A stretch of 64,000 bases of DNA from Stenotrophomonas sp. Marseille-Q4652 (GTDB taxonomy: Bacteria; Pseudomonadota; Gammaproteobacteria; Xanthomonadales; Xanthomonadaceae): assembly GCF_916618915.1 (NCBI RefSeq), contig NZ_CAKAKE010000001.1:248001-312000 (forward strand). The letters run 5' to 3'. The number at the start of each line of letters is the position of its first letter. Position 1 is the first letter of the stretch. Made by a program: the position numbers and the translations under genes. This document shows positions 27,770 through 35,387 of the stretch, one piece after another. The notes below the pieces were generated by a model, which searched no databases, was not told the DNA's origin, and saw only the letters and a program-made list of their open reading frames with translations.

Positions 27770-28393
27770 TCAGAGCGGGGCAGCGAAGCGCGCTCCGGCC
27801 AGGCGGATGCTCCACACCAGTTCGACCATGGCCAGATTGCTGAGCAGCGGCTCGCCGGCCAGGATCAGCCAGTAGCCGGTCTCGTCGATCCAGAACGGCA
27901 CGAACGACCAGTCCGGGAGCAGCATGTCCGGATCACTGAAGAACGACACATGCCGTGCACCCGGCCAGCCGCGGTTGGCCTGGCGCTGCGCGTAGCTGGA
28001 GAAGTCGGCCGCCGCCGCGCTCAGGGTCTCGGCCATGTCCTGGTCCAGGCCGCACTGGCCCAGGCAGAACCCGCCGTCGGAGGCGAGGATGGCGCGGCGT
28101 TCGCCCGACAGCGGTGCGATCACGTGCTGGGCGAAGTCACCCAGGCGCACGTCCGGGGCCGGGGTTTCGCGCTTGAGCAGTTGCACCCACTGCTTCTCGC
28201 GCAGCGTGTCGAGCATGCGCCCGGTGCGGTCGTGCTCGTTGCGCCAGTCGGCCAGCGCCATCGCGCGCGGTGCCGACAGCAGGGCCTGGGTGGCCTTCTG
28301 CACTGCATTGGGGGAAGGCGAGGAAAATGCGTGCAGGGCGCCGCGCGGGGTGGGCAGCAGCCAGGTGGCCTCGGTGGCGGTGTCAGTGGTCAT
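27770..28393 (-). CDS. Unrecognised protein, possibly roadblock-like (last gene of Roadblock/PAS operon)
   Basis: A 207-residue cytoplasmic protein without signal peptide or membrane helix. The central part AILASDGGFCLGQCGL followed by a helix (MAETLSAAAADFSSYAQRQ) resembles the strand-turn-strand and helix of Roadblock/LC7 domains, but the match is weak. The C-terminus (WLILAGEPLLSNLAMVELVW) is hydrophobic. AAGGAAG lies six bases before the ATG, so translation is independent. It follows the preceding gene by 39 bases and ends the operon. Its function is unknown; a role with the Roadblock and PAS proteins is inferred from position. Confidence 0.8.
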   Translation of the reverse strand: MTTDTATEATWLLPTPRGALHAFSSPSPNAVQKATQALLSAPRAMALADWRNEHDRTGRMLDTLREKQWVQLLKRETPAPDVRLGDFAQHVIAPLSGERRAILASDGGFCLGQCGLDQDMAETLSAAAADFSSYAQRQANRGWPGARHVSFFSDPDMLLPDWSFVPFWIDETGYWLILAGEPLLSNLAMVELVWSIRLAGARFAAPL

Positions 28394-28432
28394 GCTCGGC
28401 TTCCTTGAAGAGGGGGCGCGATACGGCGGCGG

Positions 28433-29035
28433 TTACTGCACGTCGCCGCCGCTGCCGCGGCGTTCCAGCCATGCGGCCACCTGGCTCCAGCGGTCGCCGA
28501 CGGCCACTTCGTGGCGTCGCAGGTCGCGGCTGGCCACCATGAAGGCCAGCTTGTCCTGGCAGGAGATGCAGTGGTCCAGGAAATCGTTCTCGATGCGCGG
28601 TGCCTGCATCGGGTCGCCGTCCAGCAGGGCCTCGACCACCTGTCTGGCCATCCGCCGGGAGTGGTCCGGGCTGGTGCGGCGCACCCGTGCCGGCACGTTG
28701 GCAGAGGGCTGGGCGAATACCGACCAGCGCGTGGCCAGCGGGGTGATCACCGACAGCGCATGGCCGTGTGCGTGGCGGGCAAAGGCCTCGGCCACGTAGG
28801 GATGCAGGCGCCCGCCGGCCAGCTGCAGCGCCACCTGGCGCATCGCGCCCTCGCTGCCGGGCAGCGCGACGAACATGTCCGCCAGCACGCCCTGCACCGG
28901 CTCGGTGTCGTCCAGCTGCAGGGCGGCGTGCAGGCGCGCCAGGTGGCTGGCGGGGTCCTGCGGGGCACGGGCGACCGCGCAGGTGCGTGCGCGGAAGCCG
29001 CGGCGGGCATCCAGGGTGGCGTCGGTCAGGGACAT
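28433..29035 (-). CDS. Unrecognised 200-residue helical protein
   Basis: A cytoplasmic, mainly helical protein. Notable parts are the opening RGFRARTCAVARAPQDP, a repeated-helix region (residues 25-90) with VQGVLADMFVALPGSEGAMR, and CISCQDK, a CxxC pair near residue 157 preceded by two aspartates/histidine (NDFLDHC). The CxxC could bind metal or sense redox, in keeping with the FNR box and PAS protein of this operon, but that is speculation. It starts four bases after the PhnD-like gene's stop. I do not recognise the family. Confidence 0.8.
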   Translation of the reverse strand: MSLTDATLDARRGFRARTCAVARAPQDPASHLARLHAALQLDDTEPVQGVLADMFVALPGSEGAMRQVALQLAGGRLHPYVAEAFARHAHGHALSVITPLATRWSVFAQPSANVPARVRRTSPDHSRRMARQVVEALLDGDPMQAPRIENDFLDHCISCQDKLAFMVASRDLRRHEVAVGDRWSQVAAWLERRGSGGDVQ

Positions 29036-29039
29036 GCGC

Positions 29040-29792
29040 TCAGTCCAGCAGGGTGTCCATCAGGTCGATCATGAACTCGGCGTCCTCGCTGGACATCGGC
29101 TCGAAGCCGCCGGGCAGGCCAAGCGCATCGAGCACCTGGTAGTCGGCACCGTTGTCCGGGTCCATGCCCAGCAGCGCGTCGCTCAGGTGCGGCAGGCGAT
29201 CGCCCACGCGCGGGTGTGCCAGCACCACGTGGCTGATGTCGCGCAGCCGGCTTTCGACCAGCACGCGCAGCCGTTCGCGGGTGATGCGTGCCAGCGAGTG
29301 GTAGGCCGAGGCAAGGAAGAAACCGGCATCGGTCAGGCCGCCCAGGGTCATGCGCGCGGCGGCCTGGTAGCTGCTGGCCGGGCGCCACTTGATGTCGGCT
29401 TGGGTCAGGTCGGCCGGTTCCAGCAGGCGCAGGCCTATCAGCTTGACGTCGTGGTTGTCGGTCAGCGCGATGCTGCAGCCCGGGCGCAGGTCTTCCACGC
29501 ACTGCCAGGGTGAATCGATCGCGGTGGCGATCACCATCTCGTCGGACTGTCCGCGGGGTCGCGCCACCGGCACGAAACCGCGGCCACGGATCAGCCCGGC
29601 CGCGTCGAACGGGTTGGCGTAGATCAGGTCGGTGCTGTCGCCGGCCAGGAGCTGCGTCTGCTCGGCGCCGGTGGCGGGCATCTGCAGGTGCAGGCGCAGG
29701 CCGGAACGCTGCTGCAGCGAGGTGCTGAGCATGTACCAGCCGGGGAAGTTCTCTGGCGCGAAGTCCGGGGCGATAAGCATGTTGAGGGTCAT
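29040..29792 (-). CDS. PhnD-like periplasmic-binding-protein fold, lacking a signal peptide
   Basis: A 250-residue protein related to the phosphate/phosphonate substrate-binding proteins (PhnD/PtxB type). The opening MLIAPDFAPENFPGWYMLS, DLIYANPFDAAGLIRGRGF and LTDNHDVKLIGLRLLEP fit the two-lobe fold, and ALLGMDPDNGADYQVLDALG matches the family's C-terminal signature. Unlike transport proteins it begins directly with the fold: no hydrophobic leader precedes it and no transporter genes are near, so it is probably a cytoplasmic sensor. The ATG overlaps the PAS-gene stop (ATGA). The ligand is unknown. Confidence 0.83.
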   Translation of the reverse strand: MTLNMLIAPDFAPENFPGWYMLSTSLQQRSGLRLHLQMPATGAEQTQLLAGDSTDLIYANPFDAAGLIRGRGFVPVARPRGQSDEMVIATAIDSPWQCVEDLRPGCSIALTDNHDVKLIGLRLLEPADLTQADIKWRPASSYQAAARMTLGGLTDAGFFLASAYHSLARITRERLRVLVESRLRDISHVVLAHPRVGDRLPHLSDALLGMDPDNGADYQVLDALGLPGGFEPMSSEDAEFMIDLMDTLLD

Positions 29793-30313
29793 GCCAGCAC
29801 CTCCGGCTCGCGCTGCTGCTGTTCCTGCTGCAGCCACTGGCGGTACACCGGCAGCAGGTCCTCGATGCGCTTGCGCGAGGGCTTGCGCCGCACCGAGCTG
29901 TAGCCGACCACCTTGCCGTCGCGGATGTTGGGCAGCGCGGTGGCGTAGACCCAGTAATGCGCGCCATCCTTGCGCAGGTTTTTGACGTAGCCATGCCATT
30001 TGCGGCCTTCCTGCAGCGTGGACCACAGGTCCTTGAACGCGGCGCGCGGCATGTCCGGGTGGCGCAGGATGTGGTGCGGTGCGCCGATCAGCTCGTCGCG
30101 GGTGTAACCGCTGAGTTCGACGAAGGCATCGTTGGCGTGGGTGATGATGCCGTCCAGGTTGGTACGCGAAACGATCAGGCGGCCATCCGGGTAGGGCACT
30201 TCCCGGTCACTCCAGTGCAGCAGGCGCTGGGCTCCGTCGCTGAAGGTGAAACGGGCCGAGCGGTGTTCCTCGGCCGGCGGCGTCATGTCGGGCAGGAGCA
30301 TCCTGGTGGTCAT
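29789..30313 (-). CDS. Aer-type PAS domain protein
   Basis: A 174-residue single-PAS protein. The domain (about 45-150) closely follows the FAD-binding PAS of the aerotaxis receptor Aer: LIVSRTNLDGIITHANDAFV, SGYTRDELIGAPHHI, the hallmark RHPDMP, and WHGYVKNLRKDGAHYWVYA. There is no transmembrane or methyl-accepting domain, only a short basic, glutamine-rich tail (SRKRIEDLLPVYRQWLQQEQ). It is therefore a soluble redox or oxygen sensor that must signal through a partner, most likely an operon product. It starts two bases after the Roadblock stop. Confidence 0.9.
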   Translation of the reverse strand: MTTRMLLPDMTPPAEEHRSARFTFSDGAQRLLHWSDREVPYPDGRLIVSRTNLDGIITHANDAFVELSGYTRDELIGAPHHILRHPDMPRAAFKDLWSTLQEGRKWHGYVKNLRKDGAHYWVYATALPNIRDGKVVGYSSVRRKPSRKRIEDLLPVYRQWLQQEQQQREPEVLA

Positions 30314-30315
30314 CG

Positions 30316-30705
30316 TCAGACCAGGCGGCTCAGTGCCTGGGCGGCACGCTTGATGTCCAGGAAGGCGAGACCAAGCTTCACTTCGGCCTTGGTCAGCACC
30401 GTCAGCACGGCTTCCTCGCCGGCGGCGGTCATGATCACGTAGCCGTTCTCGCCCTGCACCAGCACGCGCTCGAGGCGGCCGCGGCCGAGCTCGCGGGCGG
30501 TGCGCTCGCCGAGCGAGAGCAGTGCGGCCGACATCGCGCCGATGCGGTCCTCGTCCATGCCCTGGGGCATGACCGAGTCGATCAACAGGCCGTCGATGGA
30601 GATCAGCGCGGACGCCTCGATATCGGCACTGGAGGCGTTGAGGCCTTCCAGTGCCTGGCGGATGTCCTGCGCGCGTTGCGGGTGAGGGAGGGCGATGGCG
30701 TTCAT
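30316..30705 (-). CDS. Roadblock/LC7-domain protein
   Basis: A 129-residue cytoplasmic protein with the Roadblock/LC7 fold: helix QALEGLNASSADIEASALIS, strand pair SIDGLLIDSVMPQGMDEDRI, helix AMSAALLSLGERTARELG, then RVLVQGENGYVIMTAAG. The family regulates small Ras-like GTPases such as MglA, or forms homodimeric scaffolds; no GTPase gene is in the window. The first gene of the five-gene operon. No Shine-Dalgarno precedes the ATG, which fits a leaderless transcript from the FNR-box promoter described separately. Confidence 0.9.
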   Translation of the reverse strand: MNAIALPHPQRAQDIRQALEGLNASSADIEASALISIDGLLIDSVMPQGMDEDRIGAMSAALLSLGERTARELGRGRLERVLVQGENGYVIMTAAGEEAVLTVLTKAEVKLGLAFLDIKRAAQALSRLV

Positions 30706-30739
30706 GCGGGCATTGCAGCAGGCATGAACGCGCGGGGCC

Positions 30740-30753
30740 TTGATCCGGATCAA
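30740..30753 (-). promoter_or_regulatory. Perfect FNR/Anr box before the Roadblock operon
   Basis: TTGATCCGGATCAA matches the FNR/Anr consensus TTGAT-N4-ATCAA at every position. Its centre lies 41.5 bases before the A of the Roadblock ATG. The reverse strand shows TGC-TGCAAT (an extended -10 element, 30720-30712) where a class II promoter would need it. Transcription would begin at the start codon. Confidence 0.8.
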
Positions 30754-30767
30754 TCCCTCCGGCGGAC

Positions 30768-31979
30768 TCAGTGGTCCGTGTCGACGTCCACCCAGACCAG
30801 GCGGTGATCACTGCCGTCGACGATTGCCGCTTCGGCACTTTGCTGCGATGGCCAGAAAACGCCTGCATCCACGTACCTGAAGTTGGCCGACGGCAGCACG
30901 TAGTCCAGCCGCATGGTGCCGGCCGGCGGGCCGAAGTCACCGGTGGCCTGCGCCAGCGTGCCGCTCCGGGTGATGCCGCGTTCGGCATATTCCTGTCCCG
31001 CCTGCAATGCGCCGGCGCTGGTCGGCACCGGGTACTGCAGCACGCGCGGATGCTGCAGCAGGGCATGGATGGCCTGGCGATGGCCTGCGCCATCCTCCGG
31101 ATCGTTGTTGAGGTCGCCCAGGATCACGAACCGTGCATCGGCGGCCAGTCCTCCACAACGTCCCCGGTCATCGCACAGCCACTGGCTGTCGGTCGAATCC
31201 AGGTACTCGCGCCACAGGCGCAGTTCGTCGTGGTTGCGCGCGCGATTGCGGCGTTCCGGGCCGTCGAACACCGGCGGCGTCGGGTGCGAGGCGAGCACGT
31301 GGAGCGTGCCGTGCGGCGTCTCTACCGGTACGTCCCAGTGCGACTTGGACGACAGCCGCAGCTGCGACCACACCGCATCGTTCCAGAACGGCTTGCCGGT
31401 CGCCGGATCCTGCGGCCGCATCGCGCCGGGCATGGCGCTCCACTTCAACAGCTGGAAGGTGCGTGCGCGCGCGTCGTCGATCGGGTGGCGCGACAGCACC
31501 AGCATCCCGTACTGACCCGGGTGCAGGCCGTAACCCCAGGCGTCATTGCCGCGGTCACGTCCGCTGCCGCCGACCTCGCCATTGTTGTCCAGGTCCAGGC
31601 CGCTGGGCACGCCGGTGTTCACCGGTGCCAGGTAGCGGTAGGCGTAGTGCAGCGGCTCGCCACCGCCGGGCTGGGCGACTTCCAGATAGCGCTGCTGGAA
31701 CAGGTCGGCCGCGCGATGGTTGGCGTCGTAATCGAACTCGCTCAGCAGCACCACGTCCGGGCGAACCTGCTGCAGCACTGCGGCGATCTTGCGTGCATGC
31801 GCGCTGTCGCCTTCCAGTTCGCGGATCAGGCCGCCGGCCTCCTCCGAATACAGCGAGGCGTTGTAGGCGGCGATCCGCAACGGCGTGGGGTCCTGGCTGG
31901 CTTGCGACGGGGAAGGCGAGGTGGTGGTGCAGGCGCCGCACAGCAGGGCCAGCAACAGCGGCAGGGAAAGACGTTTCAT
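30768..31979 (-). CDS. Endonuclease/exonuclease/phosphatase (EEP)-family lipoprotein
   Basis: A 403-residue secreted EEP-superfamily protein. The signal MKRLSLPLLLALLCGAC ends in a lipobox (LCGAC). Catalytic-fold segments are RIAAYNASLYSEE (N-terminal Asn), PDVVLLSEFDYD (metal-binding Glu), VLASHPTPPVF, FVILGDLNNDPEDG and DYVLPSANF with DHRLVWVDV at the end. These fit a metal-dependent phosphodiesterase with periplasmic or outer-membrane location; the substrate could be nucleic acid or phospholipid-type. The start at 31979 gives the lipoprotein leader; upstream codons do not. Confidence 0.87.
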   Translation of the reverse strand: MKRLSLPLLLALLCGACTTTSPSPSQASQDPTPLRIAAYNASLYSEEAGGLIRELEGDSAHARKIAAVLQQVRPDVVLLSEFDYDANHRAADLFQQRYLEVAQPGGGEPLHYAYRYLAPVNTGVPSGLDLDNNGEVGGSGRDRGNDAWGYGLHPGQYGMLVLSRHPIDDARARTFQLLKWSAMPGAMRPQDPATGKPFWNDAVWSQLRLSSKSHWDVPVETPHGTLHVLASHPTPPVFDGPERRNRARNHDELRLWREYLDSTDSQWLCDDRGRCGGLAADARFVILGDLNNDPEDGAGHRQAIHALLQHPRVLQYPVPTSAGALQAGQEYAERGITRSGTLAQATGDFGPPAGTMRLDYVLPSANFRYVDAGVFWPSQQSAEAAIVDGSDHRLVWVDVDTDH

Positions 31980-32027
31980 CCCGACATTCTGCACTGTCGC
32001 GCGCGCTGGCGCATCGCGACCAATGGC

Positions 32028-32765
32028 CTACAGGCCGTCCAGCGCAGGATCGAACTCATGCCAGCGGCGGCCGTCGTAGGCCTCCAGCGGGCGGTAACGC
32101 CGCTTGTAGTCCATCTTCCGGTGGTCGCGGATCCAGTAGCCCAGGTAGAGGTGCGGCAGACCCTCGCGCGCGGCCCACTGGATCTGCTGCAGGATCCCGT
32201 AAGTCCCCAGCGAGCGGTCGTGCTGGTCCGGATCGAAGAACGTGTAGACCGCTGACAACCCATGGGTGGTGACGTCGGTGACGGCCACGCCGACCAGTGC
32301 GCCGTGCAGGCGCATTTCCATGAAGCGCCCATGCGACCAGCTGCCGACCAGGAACTGGTCGAACTCGTGCGGGCCGTGCTGGTCCATGCCACCGCCGGCA
32401 TGGCGCTGTGACAGGTAACGCTGGTACAGCGCGAACTGCTCGTCGGTACGCTGGGCAGGAACGATGCGGCATTCGATGTCGGCATTGCGCGCCAGGCAGC
32501 GGCGCTGGCTGCGGTCCGGTATGAACCGCGCCACGGGGATGCGCACCGGCACGCAGGCGCTGCACGAAGGGCAGTGCGGCCGGTAGACCAGGTCGCCGGA
32601 ACGACGGAAGCCCCAGCCCAGCGCCATCGGATACACCACGCCCAGCCGCGGGTCCTGCGGATCCAGTACCAGGTCGCGGGCCTGGCGGTCGGGCCAGTAG
32701 CCACAGGGATGCGTGCCGGTCTGGAACAGCCTGAGGTCGTCGCGGGGGTCGGCGTGGATGGCCAT
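32028..32765 (-). CDS. bpt: Aspartate/glutamate leucyltransferase (arginyl-tRNA-protein transferase family)
   Basis: A 245-residue N-end-rule transferase that adds leucine from Leu-tRNA to proteins beginning with Asp or Glu, marking them for ClpS/ClpAP. The N-terminal cysteine motif is present as [14 protein letters not shown], and [16 protein letters not shown] is the second cysteine cluster of the ATE/Bpt family. The C-terminal GNAT-like part includes [20 protein letters not shown]. The ATG at 32765 gives the family N-terminus. Confidence 0.95.
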   Translation of the reverse strand: MAIHADPRDDLRLFQTGTHPCGYWPDRQARDLVLDPQDPRLGVVYPMALGWGFRRSGDLVYRPHCPSCSACVPVRIPVARFIPDRSQRRCLARNADIECRIVPAQRTDEQFALYQRYLSQRHAGGGMDQHGPHEFDQFLVGSWSHGRFMEMRLHGALVGVAVTDVTTHGLSAVYTFFDPDQHDRSLGTYGILQQIQWAAREGLPHLYLGYWIRDHRKMDYKRRYRPLEAYDGRRWHEFDPALDGL

Positions 32766-32925
32766 GACGGAAAGCATAGCGCTGGCGTGTCTCAGCAGCG
32801 GCGACTGTCTGCCGGATGAACATGGCCGGCCGGTGCGTCAACCCTGCGCGTGCTGCCGCGTTATCCCCACTGACGGCGCGCGACACCCCACGCCGCTCAC
32901 TCCTACATCAAGACGGAGCAACACC

Positions 32926-33495
32926 ATGAGTCAACGCACCCCGATGATCCTGCTGGCCATGCTGCTGGCGACCTCCACCGGCGTCGCGATTGCCGCCACC
33001 CAGCAGGCCCCGGAAAAGTCCCGGGCGCCGCGCATCGATGCCAACAATGATGGCGTGATCGACCGCAGCGAAGCTGCTGCCCGTCCGCGCCTGGCCGAGC
33101 GTTTCGACCAGCTCGACGTCAACAAGGACGGCAAGCTCTCGCGCGAGGAGATGCCGCGCATGCGTCACCACGGTGGCCGCTTCGGCCACCACGGCAAGGG
33201 CGGTCCGGGTGGCGGCTTCGGCATGGCCGGCATGGACACCGACAAGGACGGCCGCATCAGTGCCGCCGAGGCGCGTGCCCACTTCGAGAAGATGGACGTC
33301 AACAAGGACGGCTACATCGACCAGGCCGATTACAAGGCAATGGCCGAAAAGCGTCGCGCCGAGTGGTTCGCCCGGGTCGATACCGACAAGGACGGCAAGC
33401 TGAGCCAGGCCGAGCTGGACGCGGCCAAGGCGAAGTTCGGCGAGCGTCGTGGTAGTGGCGAGCGCGCCCCCGGCCAGGCGCCGGCCAAGCGCTGA
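32926..33495 (+). CDS. Exported EF-hand calcium-binding protein
   Basis: A 189-residue protein with a signal peptide (MILLAMLLATSTGVAIAA) and five EF-hand loops: DANNDGVIDRSE, DVNKDGKLSREE, DTDKDGRISAAE, DVNKDGYIDQAD and DTDKDGKLSQAE. A Gly/His-rich linker (HHGGRFGHHGKGGPGGGFG) separates loops 2 and 3 and may bind another metal. GGAG lies eight bases before the ATG. It is likely a periplasmic Ca2+ buffer or sensor. The spacing of five hands is not a standard calmodulin layout. Confidence 0.92.
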   Translation: MSQRTPMILLAMLLATSTGVAIAATQQAPEKSRAPRIDANNDGVIDRSEAAARPRLAERFDQLDVNKDGKLSREEMPRMRHHGGRFGHHGKGGPGGGFGMAGMDTDKDGRISAAEARAHFEKMDVNKDGYIDQADYKAMAEKRRAEWFARVDTDKDGKLSQAELDAAKAKFGERRGSGERAPGQAPAKR

Positions 33496-33545
33496 GTCCT
33501 GCAGTACGAGGTCATTGCCATGCAATGACCGGGCGCCGATAGACG

Positions 33546-33576
33546 AACGCCCCGGCCTGGCCGGGGCGTTTCCTTT
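33546..33576 (+). terminator. Terminator after the EF-hand gene
   Basis: AACGCCCCGG / CCGGGGCGTT stem with a 5-base loop, then TCCTTTT. A second small hairpin (GTCATTG/CAATGAC, 33511-33529) precedes it. Confidence 0.85.
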
Positions 33577-33603
33577 TGCATGCACCTGCCCGGTAGCGGG
33601 CGC

Positions 33604-34816
33604 TCAGCGCAGGAAGACATAAAGCACGGCGGCCACGACGAAGAGCGTGGTGCCGGCCACGGCGCCACGGCCGAACATGCTGCGGTAGATCCACGTCGGT
33701 CCGCTGCGCCCATGGCGCGCGGCGTCGCGGGCCAGCATCGGTCCCATTACCCGCGGCTGGATCACCAGGTACTGGTAGTTGATCACGCCCATGCCACCCA
33801 GCAGGACCGCGGCCACGTAAAGGCTATCGAGCCGGAGGGCCACCGTCGCCAGCGTGGCCATGCAGAAAACCGCGCTGCTGAAGGTCTGCAGGCGGACCAG
33901 CCTGCGCACCTGCGCCCGCTCGGTGTCGTTCCCGGCAAAGCGCAGCAGGTACAGGCCCCCCAGATAGGCGCTGGCAACGCCGATCGTCACGCAGGCCAGG
34001 GTCAAACCCAGGTGGAAGGTGTCTGAAAGATAGGCCTCGACGGCTGCACCCAGTGATCCCAGTGCGGCGCCACCGCCGGCGCTGCTGGCACCCAGTCCGC
34101 CAGCACCGAGCTTGCCGGCACCGGCACTGGCCCCGGCCATGCCGCTGCCGACGATGACCGCGTTGGCCGTGCCCGGCGCGGCGACCATCAGCAGCGAGCT
34201 GACCGTGGCCGCGAACGCCGTGCCCGGCGCGCTGCTGCGGGCGAAGGTTCCAAATCGCTGCATCAGCTCCTCGCGCACGCTGGCCCGGGCCCGCGACAGG
34301 CGTTTGCGCACGGCTGCATCACTCAGGCCCAGCAGCGCGGCAACCTGCTGCGAGCTCTGGCCCTCGCGGTAATAGAGCAGCAGGGTCTCGCGGCTGTCCT
34401 CGGGCAGCGCGGAAATGATGTCCTCGGCCACGCACTCCTCTTCCAGCCGCAACAGCCGCTGGGCGGGCGAGGGCGACGGGTCGGCGGCCATGCCGATGGC
34501 GATCTCGGCCGCTTCGCCGGTCAAGGGCCGGCGCCGGTTGGCGCGCAGCCAGTCGCGGGGCCAGGTTGCGGGTGATCTGCCGCAGCCAGGGCAGGAAGCT
34601 GGCGTGGTTGTTCAGGTGGTGCAGTTGCTGCCAGGCCTTGAGGAACACCTCCTGGGCGATGTCCTCGCTGGCCTGCACGTCGCGGGTGATGGCCAGGGCG
34701 ACGGCGGTGACGGTGTTCTGGCAGCCGCTGACGATGCGGCCATAGGACTGCGTGCAGCCGCGGGCAGCGATGGGCAGTTCACGCTGCAGCAGCATCTCGA
34801 GCGGGGCACCGTTCAT
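33604..34816 (-). pseudogene. ECF sigma factor with C-terminal membrane domain, frameshifted
   Basis: Two overlapping frames together make one 403-residue protein if one base is removed. The first (34816 downwards) encodes sigma region 2: SEDIAQEVFLKAWQQLH and WLRQITRNLA. Its frame then fails in a C4 run (reverse strand, near 34562-34557). In the other frame the expected RDWLRANRRRPL follows, then region 4 (SRETLLLYYREGQSSQQVAA, DAAVRKRLSRARASV), then about 200 residues with four hydrophobic helices. AAGGAG lies about eight bases before the ATG. Either the gene is inactivated, the extra base is a sequencing error, or slippage restores it. The membrane part may act as an anchor or anti-sigma-like domain. 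Confidence 0.88.
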
Positions 34817-34873
34817 GGAGACTCTCCTTGCGGGGTACCTGCCATGACGTGGGCCGCGGCCGGATGTGACCGC

Positions 34874-35386
34874 TCAGCGTCGCGCCGGATCGGCCGGCTG
34901 GATGCGGACCCGGACTTCCTCTTCTTCCGGCTGTGGGTCAGCCTGCTGCGGAACCGTCACTGGTGCCTGCTGAGGTGCTGGCGCGGCCGGGGGCGGAGCG
35001 TTGCGGTGGCGCAGGGTCACGAACATCGCCACTGCGGCGATCACCAGCAGCAGTGCGATGCGGATGCGCCAGGCCCAGCTGCGGCCGCTGCCCTGGGCAG
35101 GCGCGTCGCGGAAGGCGAACTCGGCCGTGGGGTGGTCGCGGCGCGTGGTGTCGAGCAGCCGCGCCTGGCGCAGGATCTCGCGTGCACGCGGCTGGTCGTC
35201 GGCGTGGATCACCCACACCGCCGGGTACTTCTGCGCGTCGCCCTTGTCGAGGTAGCTGAACTGCCCCTTGCGCTTGCTGTGGTACGAGCGGCCGTTGCTG
35301 ATGCGCACCTCGATACCCGCGTCGCGTAGCAGGTCGGCCACGCCCTCCACCGTTTCCACGCGTTGGCTGCTGAATACCTGGCGCAT
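34874..35386 (-). CDS. DUF2007-like protein with transmembrane helix (annotated as pathogenicity-like in relatives)
   Basis: A 170-residue protein. The N-terminal domain (1-80) begins MRQVFSSQRVETVEGVADLL and resembles the DUF2007/putative signal-transducing fold, with DAGIEVRISNGRS and WVIHADDQPRAREILRQARL. One membrane helix (RIALLLVIAAVAMFVTL) follows near residue 115, then a Pro/Gln-rich tail ending EEEEVRVRIQPADPARR. The ATG is one base after the tesB stop. The function of this fold is unknown; the DNA does not show any virulence role. Confidence 0.82.
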   Translation of the reverse strand: MRQVFSSQRVETVEGVADLLRDAGIEVRISNGRSYHSKRKGQFSYLDKGDAQKYPAVWVIHADDQPRAREILRQARLLDTTRRDHPTAEFAFRDAPAQGSGRSWAWRIRIALLLVIAAVAMFVTLRHRNAPPPAAPAPQQAPVTVPQQADPQPEEEEVRVRIQPADPARR

Positions 35387-35387
35387 G

